This document shows, piece after piece, positions 16,409-24,458 of a stretch of DNA of 64,000 bases. Source of the DNA: a gamma proteobacterium NOR5-3. GTDB lineage: Bacteria > Pseudomonadota > Gammaproteobacteria > Pseudomonadales > Halieaceae. The position numbers and the translations under genes are program-made. The notes below the pieces were generated by a model. That model was not told the origin of the DNA, made no database searches, and was given only the letters and a program-made list of their open reading frames with translations. Every line of letters begins with the position of its first letter. Within the stretch, counting starts at the first letter, position 1. The stretch lies in assembly GCA_000158155.1 (NCBI GenBank), contig DS999408.1, positions 8,271 through 72,270 on the forward strand, in the 5' to 3' direction.

Positions 16409-17387
16409 TGAGTCCGACAAAAGTGCCTCCGTTACGATAGGTCAGCTCCCGCATAAGTGAGGCGAAGCGTATTCCCGTAGTCTGCAGATTAGCTGCCCGA
16501 ATAAATTGTACGGGGAACCCCACTGCATGGATTCGCACTCGCCGCTGGCCATCCGAGGCCTCGCGATTGATTCTTTCTACCGTGTCCACTACCGAGGCAA
16601 TGGAGTCCCCGGTAAATTCGTCACCAAAGACATAAATACTAATCTTTTTGTCCGGGTCATAAAACGTACGAATAGCGGCGGTGATGCCCTCCACGGGAGA
16701 GGAATTACTGAATACGTTCCAGTTGCGCAGATTCTGCATAATGACCCGGCGTCGCCCGTCAGTGTCAGGAATCCACTGTCCACGATAGCGACTGAACATA
16801 TAGTTGCCCATGTCATTCATGATCTGGATGCCTTTTACATTGGGATAGATATTCAGCGTCGCATCGATCTCCTGCATCATGCGCTCCCAGGCGTAGGAAA
16901 ACATGGAGCCGGACGTGTCTATGACAAAGATGATGTATTCGCTGTCTACGGGGATCCCGCCAATGAGATTGCTTGTAACCTCCAGGTCTGCCATGAGACG
17001 TTTTTGCTCCTCGGTGAGCGACTGTCGGGCGATGGCCAACTGCTCAGTGATCACCGAGTTAGTGTTGGTTTCTACCTGCAGGCTATCGTAGCGAGACTTG
17101 GTTGACGCCAGCTGCCCGCGCAAAATCGCGATACGCTCTTTATACTCAGACAGCTGTTCTTTGCGCGCGTTCAAATCCCGGTTGAGGAATCGCGTCTCGC
17201 CGCGAATTTCGAACAGCTGTTCCTGTAAGTTTGCGACCAGTCCCTCAAGGTTAACCGTAGAGGCCTCAATAATCTGTGGCTGCACGGTTTTGGTAATCAT
17301 CAGCAGCAGAATTACCGCGCCGAAGCCGCAGCAGATCACGTCCAGGAAGGACAGTGTGAATTCGGACATTTCGCGACGTTTACGCAT
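16392..17387 (-). CDS. VWA protein with ExbD/TolR-like N-terminal helix (copy 2)
   Basis: A 331-aa inner-membrane protein. A short cytosolic N-region leads into one transmembrane helix with the pattern S13-F-L-D16 ... C-G-F-G-A-V-I-L (to about residue 31), then a periplasmic coiled coil (about 42-140) and a VWA domain from about residue 148 with an intact MIDAS start D157-T-S159-G-S161. The Asp at the helix start recalls the essential Asp of ExbD/TolR. It lies 11 bp after a paralogous VWA gene, sharing the helix motif but little of the VWA sequence. Given the channel gene upstream, I infer that it forms the stator/rotor partner; binding specificity is unknown. Confidence 0.8.
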   Translation of the reverse strand: MRKRREMSEFTLSFLDVICCGFGAVILLLMITKTVQPQIIEASTVNLEGLVANLQEQLFEIRGETRFLNRDLNARKEQLSEYKERIAILRGQLASTKSRYDSLQVETNTNSVITEQLAIARQSLTEEQKRLMADLEVTSNLIGGIPVDSEYIIFVIDTSGSMFSYAWERMMQEIDATLNIYPNVKGIQIMNDMGNYMFSRYRGQWIPDTDGRRRVIMQNLRNWNVFSNSSPVEGITAAIRTFYDPDKKISIYVFGDEFTGDSIASVVDTVERINREASDGQRRVRIHAVGFPVQFIRAANLQTTGIRFASLMRELTYRNGGTFVGLNDFRP

Positions 17388-17398
17388 ATCCGCTGCTC

Positions 17399-18493
17399 CT
17401 AGGGCCAGTCACTGGATGGACTCATAAAGGAGCCCCGGGTGCTTTGGGCCAACTGCCAGAACTCCGAGGCAGCCAGAGGATCGCCTTCCATAGGCGCAAG
17501 GATAATATTCACGGGTACGTTGGCCGGCAATTTGCGCACCGCCTCGCGATATAGGCGCTGGCGCTGGTTGCCGCTCACCGTGGACCCCCGCGGTGGACTG
17601 GCACCCTGAGTCGGCAGACCATCGGTGATCAGGAAGATATTGTCCGGTACCGGAGAGAGCGTTTGTAGGTAGCTGAAAACGTTTTCGAGACTGGTGCCAT
17701 TGGCCGGCGTAATCTCGCGCAGGGCCGCGGACACTTCCTCAAGCTGCGCCTGATCGGCCACTTCCATCCACTTGCCCGCGGTTTCCGGGAGCGCGGTCCG
17801 CGCCTCGGTGTTAAAGGTGATGACCTGGTACTCGCTGCCCACGGGTAACTGTGAGGTCAGCCAGTCTATGGTGTTCAGTGCCCGGGTCCATTTTTCGGTA
17901 CTGCGCTGCAGTTTCGGATCCATATTGCGCATACGGATAATGTTGACCACGCGGTCGGCGAGCATGCTGGCGGATACATCGAGCAAAATAGCGATGTTCT
18001 TGCCCCCGAGGTTGAGCCCTGTGAGGTACTGCCGGTTACCGTCACCGACAAAGCTGCGGGCGCTTTTGCCGCTCTCTTCTTCGGCCGCTTCCCGGAGCTT
18101 TTTCACTTCTTCTTCGAGGGATTGCACCTCGGCTTTGAGTTTTTCTACCGCTTCATCTTCGCTCACATCCTCGGGAATCAGCGCGGCGATGAGCGCCTCA
18201 TATTCCTGGACTTCGTCGATCACCCGGGTGGCTCGGCCTTCAGCCTCTACAATCTCGAGATTGACTTCGTCCAGGGTGTTGCGCAGTACTACCAGACCTT
18301 CTTCGCCCTCACGAATATCTTCCTCGAGCATATTGACCTCGGAGAGAAGGTCCACGTTGAGCTCTTTGGACTCGACCACGATGGAATGATCAATGATCAA
18401 AAACACCAGAATCACGGCGCCGAACCCACAGGACATGATGTCCAGAAACGACAGATTGAAGGTGCTGAAGCTACGTTTGTTGCGCCGTGCCAC
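17399..18493 (-). CDS. VWA protein with ExbD/TolR-like N-terminal helix (copy 1)
   Basis: A 364-aa protein with the same layout as its downstream neighbour: basic N-terminus, one membrane helix with N13-L-S15-F-L-D18 and CGFGAVIL, a long acidic coiled coil (about 45-145), and a periplasmic VWA domain with MIDAS D172-V-S174-A-S176 in LLDVSASM. A threonine and aspartate-containing later loops (ITPANGTSLE, LITDGLPTQG) fit the other MIDAS loops. The shared helix motif and adjacency point to an old duplication. It follows the actin-like gene by 12 bp. Predicted partner of the ExbB-like channel; not a recognised named family. Confidence 0.8.
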   Translation of the reverse strand: MARRNKRSFSTFNLSFLDIMSCGFGAVILVFLIIDHSIVVESKELNVDLLSEVNMLEEDIREGEEGLVVLRNTLDEVNLEIVEAEGRATRVIDEVQEYEALIAALIPEDVSEDEAVEKLKAEVQSLEEEVKKLREAAEEESGKSARSFVGDGNRQYLTGLNLGGKNIAILLDVSASMLADRVVNIIRMRNMDPKLQRSTEKWTRALNTIDWLTSQLPVGSEYQVITFNTEARTALPETAGKWMEVADQAQLEEVSAALREITPANGTSLENVFSYLQTLSPVPDNIFLITDGLPTQGASPPRGSTVSGNQRQRLYREAVRKLPANVPVNIILAPMEGDPLAASEFWQLAQSTRGSFMSPSSDWP

Positions 18494-18505
18494 GGGGTAT
18501 CAGCC

Positions 18506-19801
18506 TCAGCTCTGAACTTCGATCAGGCGTCCGTGCCCGGCAGTTCCCAACGATAGCGTATCCCCGAGGGACAGCGGCTGTTGTGGCGTGCTGGGCATAC
18601 CGTTGATCAGGGCTCCATCGCCGTGCAGGGTCCAGTAGCCGTCAGCGCGACGCAGGGAAAAACCGCCGGCCAGTGGCACCTGCTCGTCACGCAGCGGCAG
18701 CGCGAGGGTACCTATGAGCACATGGGTCGCCTGGCCCGGTGATGCGGTGGGCTCTGTGGACGGGGCGGCTGTCGGTACATTGCTGGCCACTTGTTTGTGC
18801 GCCTCACCGGGTGTCCCCCGGGGCTGCGCCTCGCTGCCCAGCGGTGGCAGTTGATCGACCAGGTGAAGGTCTTCGCCGGAAAGCTCGATATGCTGGCGCT
18901 GCGAAGTAAACGCATCCCAAAGCGCATGGGTCGCCAGCGTGTTGGTTTCGCCTTTAAGCGCTTCTATTCCCGGCAGCAGGTGGAGTTCGGGATCCAGAAG
19001 AATGGGTACATCCATTGCCTGACGGGACTGCTCCAGGCCTTGAATCAGGCGCTCGCTGGCACTGGCCAGCGAGCTGGCAGTGATCCGGCTTCGGTGACCG
19101 TCTATGTCAACGCTCGCTTCACCGCGTTCGCGCAGCATTGCGAGAATGCCCGGCAGCTGGTTGTAAAGGTCCTGTTCGCTGCTGGCGCTGCGCCGGGGAT
19201 CAAATCGGGTTTGCTGGATAAATGCGCTGGCGATAGCCGATACGCAGCGCTCCTGTAGCGCCAACAGTCCGCAGGAGGGCAGGGGCGTACTGCGCACAAC
19301 GCGGAGCTTGCCATCTTCCGCTTGCAGCTCGTTGATGATGGTTTGATTGAGCTGCGTCTCTAAATGAATCGCTCTGCCTGTTTTGCTCAGGATGGGGCTG
19401 TTGCTGGCAATTAACACGCTGCGGCTCACCAGGCCTGCAACTGTGAAGTCGCTGGCTTGCGCGACGCCCAAAAGTAGCGACAGCTGCTCTTTGGGCATGC
19501 TGTCCGGTACTGCAAGCACCAGTGCCGAGGGTGCGCCAGAGGTGGCGTGGATATGCCGCAGGTGGGAGTGCACCAGATCGGCGGTGTGTCTTGCGGCGCC
19601 CAGTGCCGGTTTCAGCGGCTGGGTGCTGAGTTGCCACCAGAAACGACTGTTGGTGTCCCTGGGCTTGAGACGTGACTGTTCCAACGCCGTTTGTCCAAAG
19701 TGATACTCACTGCCTTCGAGCATGACAAAACCGGGACTGTGAAACGCGGACCCTTCCTGCCAGAGACTGATCTGGGTATCGCGACAATCGAGAATGGCCA
19801 T
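18506..19801 (-). CDS. Cytosolic actin-fold-like protein with FHA-like C-terminus
   Basis: A 431-aa soluble protein without signal peptide or membrane helix. The N-terminal two-thirds resembles the actin/Hsp70 ATPase fold: MAILDCRDTQISLW in the place of the phosphate-1 strand-loop, and LVLAVPDSMPKEQLSLLLG plus AGLVSRSVLIAS like the Hsp70/PilM inter-strand region. The nucleotide-binding loops are degenerate, so ATPase activity is doubtful. After a Pro/Ser-rich linker (about 325-355) the C-terminal 75 residues look like an FHA-type beta domain (LINGMPSTPQQPLSLGDTLSLG). It starts within the stop of the channel gene (TGATG), suggesting a cytosolic partner of that channel, as PilM is for type IV pili. 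Confidence 0.6.
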   Translation of the reverse strand: MAILDCRDTQISLWQEGSAFHSPGFVMLEGSEYHFGQTALEQSRLKPRDTNSRFWWQLSTQPLKPALGAARHTADLVHSHLRHIHATSGAPSALVLAVPDSMPKEQLSLLLGVAQASDFTVAGLVSRSVLIASNSPILSKTGRAIHLETQLNQTIINELQAEDGKLRVVRSTPLPSCGLLALQERCVSAIASAFIQQTRFDPRRSASSEQDLYNQLPGILAMLRERGEASVDIDGHRSRITASSLASASERLIQGLEQSRQAMDVPILLDPELHLLPGIEALKGETNTLATHALWDAFTSQRQHIELSGEDLHLVDQLPPLGSEAQPRGTPGEAHKQVASNVPTAAPSTEPTASPGQATHVLIGTLALPLRDEQVPLAGGFSLRRADGYWTLHGDGALINGMPSTPQQPLSLGDTLSLGTAGHGRLIEVQS

Positions 19802-20601
19802 CAGTCGTTGGCCACCAGAAATCGCAACAGACGACTATCAGCATACCGCTGACCGTTGAGCACCAGACGCTCCTGCGCGAGCTGCAACTGATGCAGGCAG
19901 AACATAATAATGATGGAGAGCACCAGCGCTACAAAGGTACTGTTAAAGGCCACACCCAGGCTCACCGTCACGCCGGAGATATCGCCTTCCACGGCCTTGT
20001 AGGCTTGTCCCAGGGCGTCGCCAATACCGCGAACGGTGCCGATAAAGCCGATAGAAGGTATTGCCCAGGCAATGTAGCGGACCATGGACAGCTCTGAATC
20101 CAGTCGATCTGACTCGATATCGCACTGTTCACGGATGGCGTCGGACACCGCCGGTATGCTGCCGGTGGTCGCAAAGCGCTGCAGGGCGGACAGCAGCGTG
20201 CGCGGGAGTAAAAAGCCCTGCTGATCTGCCGGAAGTGCCTCAATCGAACGGCTGTATTGCCGCGCGTCCTCGGGTAGCACGCTGGTGCCCTCGGGTATGG
20301 ATAGCAACTCTTCTTCCAGAAGCTGCTGCTCTTTCATGTTAAGCCGGCCCTTGTAGCCCATGATCGACAGTGCCCAGATCAGCAATATGAAACAGGCTTC
20401 CTGCTCAAAGTCGCGGATCACCACCGCCAGACTACGTTTGGGGACGACCTCTTCGCCAGCGGCCTGAGCCGCCATCTCTGCGGCGAGCTGATCATCGGCA
20501 CTGGGTCGAATGACGGCCACATACAGGGCATGTACCAAAATAATCGCGCTTAGCAGTGCAAAAAGCTGGAACATGAACTCGGATGAGAGACTGTTCTTCA
20601 T
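19801..20601 (-). CDS. MotA/TolQ/ExbB family proton channel protein
   Basis: A 266-aa inner-membrane protein. Hydrophobic helices lie at about 12-30, 66-82, 172-195 and 216-238. The last two form the MotA_ExbB core with IPSIGFIGTVRGIGDALGQ and the second pore helix GVAFNSTFVALVLSI; the threonines in GTVRG and NSTF correspond to the pore threonines of ExbB/TolQ. Family members carry proton flow that powers envelope work through ExbD/TolR/MotB partners. Here no ordinary ExbD is present; the two VWA genes downstream supply an ExbD-like helix. Sits 8 bp after a small anchored protein gene. Confidence 0.9.
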   Translation of the reverse strand: MKNSLSSEFMFQLFALLSAIILVHALYVAVIRPSADDQLAAEMAAQAAGEEVVPKRSLAVVIRDFEQEACFILLIWALSIMGYKGRLNMKEQQLLEEELLSIPEGTSVLPEDARQYSRSIEALPADQQGFLLPRTLLSALQRFATTGSIPAVSDAIREQCDIESDRLDSELSMVRYIAWAIPSIGFIGTVRGIGDALGQAYKAVEGDISGVTVSLGVAFNSTFVALVLSIIIMFCLHQLQLAQERLVLNGQRYADSRLLRFLVAND

Positions 20602-20609
20602 GAGTTTTC

Positions 20610-20849
20610 CTAAATATCGACGGGGAAGGCGACGGACAGGTCTTCAGAGATCTGCTCTGACGCCTCGTAATCTTCAAAGGGTTGCTCCGCCGGCGCGATC
20701 ACCGGGGGATTCTGCTCTTCGCTTTGATCACTATCGGCTGCTGATGATGAAGGCGCGGCAGCCTCGGGCTGGGCCACCGTTTCATAGTTCACCAGCGAGT
20801 AGCTGGCCAGCAAAAAAAGCAGGGCGCTCAAGGTCTTTGTCAGTGACAT
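20610..20849 (-). CDS. Small anchored acidic protein
   Basis: A 79-aa protein with one N-terminal hydrophobic helix (TLSALLFLLASYSLVNY) and an acidic, Pro/Ser-rich tail ending in DLSVAFPVDI. It has no known family. The ATG at 20849 has GGAG eight bases upstream; an ATG at 20864 is also possible. Placed directly before the channel gene in the operon, it could be a small accessory subunit. Confidence 0.6.
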   Translation of the reverse strand: MSLTKTLSALLFLLASYSLVNYETVAQPEAAAPSSSAADSDQSEEQNPPVIAPAEQPFEDYEASEQISEDLSVAFPVDI

Positions 20850-20853
20850 GGCT

Positions 20854-22914
20854 TTACTCCGCATAGCGGGCGATTCGAAATCCTACGTCATCCCGGCCCG
20901 CCTGCCCATAATCGCGGTAGGACAGGCGCAGTTCAGGAAGACGTCCCAGGGCCCAGCTTGCGCCTCGAATGACGTAGTTGTCACCTCGCTGCGCCCCCAG
21001 GGGGTCGGTGGTGACGACGCCGCTGGACGCGGGAATAATGTAAACGTCATGGATCCATTCGGAGACATTACCACCGAGGTCGAAGATCCCGCGCTCATTG
21101 GCTTTAAAGCTGCCTACCGGCGCACTCACCACATAGCCGTCGTTGTAACCATTCAGTACGCGGCCGGTGACATAGGCAGAGCTGTTGTCGGCGATATTCT
21201 CGGCAACATCCTTGGGCGGAAAATCATCGCCCCAGGTAAAGCGCTGGAGTGTCTCCCCCTGAATTCGGGCGACCCAGGCCCACTCGGCCTCTGTGGGTAA
21301 TCGGTAGCCCAGAGCGCTGGGATCGAAGCCGATAATAATGCCCTGCTGTTCCTGATAGAACGGTGTCAATCCTTCCCGCCGGCTCAGCCAGTTACAGAAC
21401 GATGCCGCTTGCTGCCAGCTGATCTGTGCCACGGGCTGGTGTTCGCGATTGAGGCTGTTGCCTTCGATCTGTCCGGAGTTATGCGAAGCCTGAAACTGGC
21501 GGAATTGCGCATTGGTCACTTCCTGGTTCTGAAAGTAAAACGGGCGCTCCAGTCGCACCGGGTGGAGTACTTCATTGGCGCGGCGACCGGGATCCCTGCG
21601 TGAGGCTCCCATCGAGAATTCGTTGCGCGGGGAGTCCAGGGGATTCATGAGCGTCAGTGTCTGGCCCAGAGCAGTGGTGATGGTGGGCGTGAGACGGGCC
21701 TTGCGCGCGGCCTGGGGAGTGAGCAGCTGAATCTCTACCAGTTGCTCGAGCCCGGGCCGGGGCGTGACGCTGCGCTTGGCGCTTTCGTAGCCTTCCAGGC
21801 GTGCTTCCAGACGCTGCAACACTGCCGGGAGGGCGAGCGTCTGGCTACCGCGCCCCACGGGTTTGCCATTGACCAGCAGCTCCGCGTCCGCGGGACTGAC
21901 TTTGACCAGGACATCACCCAGCAGAGGCTTGAGGGTGAGTGTGCGCTCCAGGCTTGCCCCGGCCTCCATGCGGAGCGTTTCGCTTGCACGGCGATAGCCG
22001 GCACGGGAAAGACTGATGCGGTGGTCTTTATTCGGTGCAAGCTCCAGCTCCAGGGGGGTCTGCCCTGCGAATTCACCATCAACGCTGACGTTAGCGCCGC
22101 TGGGAGTGCTGCTTAAGCTCAGCACACCTGTGGCCGGCGTCAGGACCACGGAGCCCAGATCCACGGCAATACCCGGCTCGATGCTCAAAGTCCGCAGCTC
22201 GCTGGCAAACCCCGGAAGCTCCAGAGTCAGTTCATGCTCCCCCTGCAGAATCTCCACAATGGCCGGCGATGCGCCCACCGGGACACCATCGACCAGAATT
22301 GCAGCGCCCGCGGGTGCACTGCTGACGGTCACTTCAGCCCAGGCGGGGTCGAGGGACAGGTCCAGCCGCTGCTGAATATCCCGACCGGTCACCTCAATCG
22401 TTTGCTCCCGAGGCAGGTAGCGGGGGAGTTCGAGGCGCAAGACCCTGCTACCGGCTTCCACCGGTAGATCACTGAGCGGTGTCACGCCCAGTACTTCGCC
22501 ATCGACCGATAGCGTTGCCGCTTCAGGCGTCGTGGCGACGGCGAGACGACCGGGCAGTGGCTGGAGTATCACTTCCTGGCGCTGCGTGGCATCTCCGGTG
22601 ACTTCGATGTCACCCTCGTAGGGATGATAGCCAGGAGCAGTCACCCGCAGAGGGTACGTTCCCGAGCGGAGTAAAAACCGGTCTCCAAAAGGCAGCACAA
22701 ATCCGGACAGGGTGATGCTGGCTTCCTCTTCTGCTACGGCCGTGACCTCTAATGAGCGTGCCGTGAGTAAAAACCACAGCGCCACAAGAAACACCGCGAC
22801 CAAAACAAATAGCAACCAACGCGACAGGGGAATGCGTGTTTTCGCCGGCGCGGCCTGAGGGTTGAGCGGTTCAAAAGCCGCAGGCTGAATGGATTGGCGT
22901 TCGCCGTTGCTCAT
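20854..22914 (-). CDS. Membrane-anchored PEGA-repeat protein with SUMF1/FGE-like domain
   Basis: A 686-aa protein: cytosolic N-region, one membrane helix (about 28-48), then about five PEGA repeats (roughly 65-400; recurring TPSGANVSVDGEFAGQTPLELEL-like units, written here in part), and a C-terminal SUMF1/formylglycine-generating-enzyme-like domain (about 415-685; RLPTEAEWAWVAR, GNVSEWIHD, VIRGASW, DVGFRIARY). True FGEs need catalytic cysteines near GGSW and in GFRCA; here these positions lack Cys (GFRIA), so a binding rather than oxidase role is likely. PEGA domains often bind cell-surface carbohydrate. Its ATG overlaps the upstream stop (TAATG). Confidence 0.85.
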   Translation of the reverse strand: MSNGERQSIQPAAFEPLNPQAAPAKTRIPLSRWLLFVLVAVFLVALWFLLTARSLEVTAVAEEEASITLSGFVLPFGDRFLLRSGTYPLRVTAPGYHPYEGDIEVTGDATQRQEVILQPLPGRLAVATTPEAATLSVDGEVLGVTPLSDLPVEAGSRVLRLELPRYLPREQTIEVTGRDIQQRLDLSLDPAWAEVTVSSAPAGAAILVDGVPVGASPAIVEILQGEHELTLELPGFASELRTLSIEPGIAVDLGSVVLTPATGVLSLSSTPSGANVSVDGEFAGQTPLELELAPNKDHRISLSRAGYRRASETLRMEAGASLERTLTLKPLLGDVLVKVSPADAELLVNGKPVGRGSQTLALPAVLQRLEARLEGYESAKRSVTPRPGLEQLVEIQLLTPQAARKARLTPTITTALGQTLTLMNPLDSPRNEFSMGASRRDPGRRANEVLHPVRLERPFYFQNQEVTNAQFRQFQASHNSGQIEGNSLNREHQPVAQISWQQAASFCNWLSRREGLTPFYQEQQGIIIGFDPSALGYRLPTEAEWAWVARIQGETLQRFTWGDDFPPKDVAENIADNSSAYVTGRVLNGYNDGYVVSAPVGSFKANERGIFDLGGNVSEWIHDVYIIPASSGVVTTDPLGAQRGDNYVIRGASWALGRLPELRLSYRDYGQAGRDDVGFRIARYAE

Positions 22915-24443
22915 TAGATAGCCTCGTTACAGGCAATGTAGACCGGCGCGGTGTTAGCGGGGGATACGTTGAACACTACACGTACATCCCGGTACCCCCT
23001 TCGGCTACCCACGGCTGTATATTGCCCGGGGCGCAGGCTGAGCTCCTGAGAGTCGAACAGTCCCAGGCGGGCGACTTTGTAAACGGTGACTTCCGTCAGG
23101 CCGTCGGAGGCGATGGTGACGGGCAGCGGCGTGCTTGCCACTGAGAGGACATCCCGGGCCGCCTCGACCTGTGCGCTCAGACGCGGTCCCAGCCCACCTA
23201 ATGACTGAGCCCTCGCGAGGGAATTCTTTGCTTCGCGCAGAATCGCATCGTCAACCAGTCGTTCAGGTTGTTGCACGATGGCGGTAAGTTCTTTTTCGAT
23301 TTGACCGCGGGGCTTGGCGACTGCCAGGCCTTCCCGGGCGAACCGCAGGCTTTGATCGATGGCCAGTGCTTCTTCGAATATCTTGATCGCTGCGCTCCAG
23401 TCTTCCTCTTGCAGCAGCGTGCTGCCGCGGTTTTGCAAGCGCTGTAGTGTGGCGGCAGTGCGCGCTACCGACAGCTCCTGCAATGCTGCCGCCGCCTCGG
23501 AGGAACCGGGGCTCAAGGCGCCGGCACGTTCGAAACGCTGCTGTGCGGTATCGAAGTCGGCGTCATCCAGCGCTGCATAGCCTTCGGACATAGCTGCATT
23601 GAAACGATCTTCGGTGAGGGCGACCTTTAAACGTTGAAGCTCTGATTGCACACGCTGGTGCGCGCTATCGTTGTCTGCCGCTGCTTGCATGTTAGCGACC
23701 GCGGCGGGTAGATCTCCTGCCGCTTCAGCATCTGTTGCAGCAAGCACGCGGGTAACGACCTCGGGTAGAACATTGAGTCTAAGCGCCAGCTCCGCCGCCT
23801 CGGGGGAGCCGGGCTCCAGTGTTTCTGCGATGGCCAGCGATGCAGTGGCTGATGGGGTATCGAGGTCTTCAATTGCTGCTCGAGTCGCTTCTATCTGCTG
23901 CTCAAAGCGCTCCGGCAACGACTGTTCCAGAGCCAGGGCCTCGCCAAGAGCCTGCTGGTACTGCTCGATCGCTGCGTCGAATTCACGGTCTCGATACAGT
24001 TCGTCGCCGGCCAGCGCCTGCGCGGCAATGGTTTCCATGGCGTCCCCTGCCCACTCCAGAGCGCCGCGTTCCTCGAGGTTTTCTTGCACGTCCAGTAATT
24101 CGGCGAGTAATTCCTGTGCCTCTGCCCGGGCTTTTGCCGCGCGGGCATCGGCGAAGGGGGAGGCGGGTTCTGCTGCTTCCCGTGCCGGTGACGTTGCGGC
24201 GGGTTTGGTGCCTGCAGGGCTTTGAGCACTTATGGCCGTGCCGCCCGGCGCCGCGCTATTGTCATCTTGAGAATCCACCCAGCGCGGCAGAACAAAAACC
24301 ACAATAAGGGCGAGCAACCCCAGACCTGCAAAAGCGGGGAGCAACCACTGTGGACGAGCGTCAGTGGTGGACGTAGCGCTTGCCGGCGTTTCTGCCGGTG
24401 CATCAAAAGGTGTGGGTTGAACCCGTTGGTACTGCTCTGTCAC
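22914..24443 (-). CDS. Membrane-anchored helical repeat protein
   Basis: A 509-aa protein with a cytosolic N-region, one membrane helix (about 33-52, WLLPAFAGLGLLALIVVFVLP), a disordered Ala/Pro linker, then a long alpha-helical region with TPR-like repeats (FDAAIEQYQQALGEALALEQ; ALDDADFDTAQQRFERAGALSPGSSEA in part; EEDWSAAIKIFEEALAI). The last 75 residues form a PEGA-like beta domain (RPGQYTAVGSRRGYRDVRV). The overall plan, anchor then PEGA or repeat domains, parallels the next gene's product, and both begin with a similar short N-region (VQPTPFDAP and IQPAAFEPL). Possibly a periplasmic scaffold of the machine. Not a recognised named family. Confidence 0.65.
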   Translation of the reverse strand: MTEQYQRVQPTPFDAPAETPASATSTTDARPQWLLPAFAGLGLLALIVVFVLPRWVDSQDDNSAAPGGTAISAQSPAGTKPAATSPAREAAEPASPFADARAAKARAEAQELLAELLDVQENLEERGALEWAGDAMETIAAQALAGDELYRDREFDAAIEQYQQALGEALALEQSLPERFEQQIEATRAAIEDLDTPSATASLAIAETLEPGSPEAAELALRLNVLPEVVTRVLAATDAEAAGDLPAAVANMQAAADNDSAHQRVQSELQRLKVALTEDRFNAAMSEGYAALDDADFDTAQQRFERAGALSPGSSEAAAALQELSVARTAATLQRLQNRGSTLLQEEDWSAAIKIFEEALAIDQSLRFAREGLAVAKPRGQIEKELTAIVQQPERLVDDAILREAKNSLARAQSLGGLGPRLSAQVEAARDVLSVASTPLPVTIASDGLTEVTVYKVARLGLFDSQELSLRPGQYTAVGSRRGYRDVRVVFNVSPANTAPVYIACNEAI

Positions 24444-24458
24444 TGGGGATGCTTCCGA

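Noticed and set aside
16392-20601. Reading the ExbB-like and VWA genes as a Zorya defence system
   Set aside because: Zorya needs ZorA/ZorB with an OmpA/MotB peptidoglycan domain and helicase or nuclease genes; none is present here.
20854-22914. Active formylglycine-generating enzyme
   Set aside because: The catalytic cysteine positions are not cysteine and no sulfatase gene is nearby.
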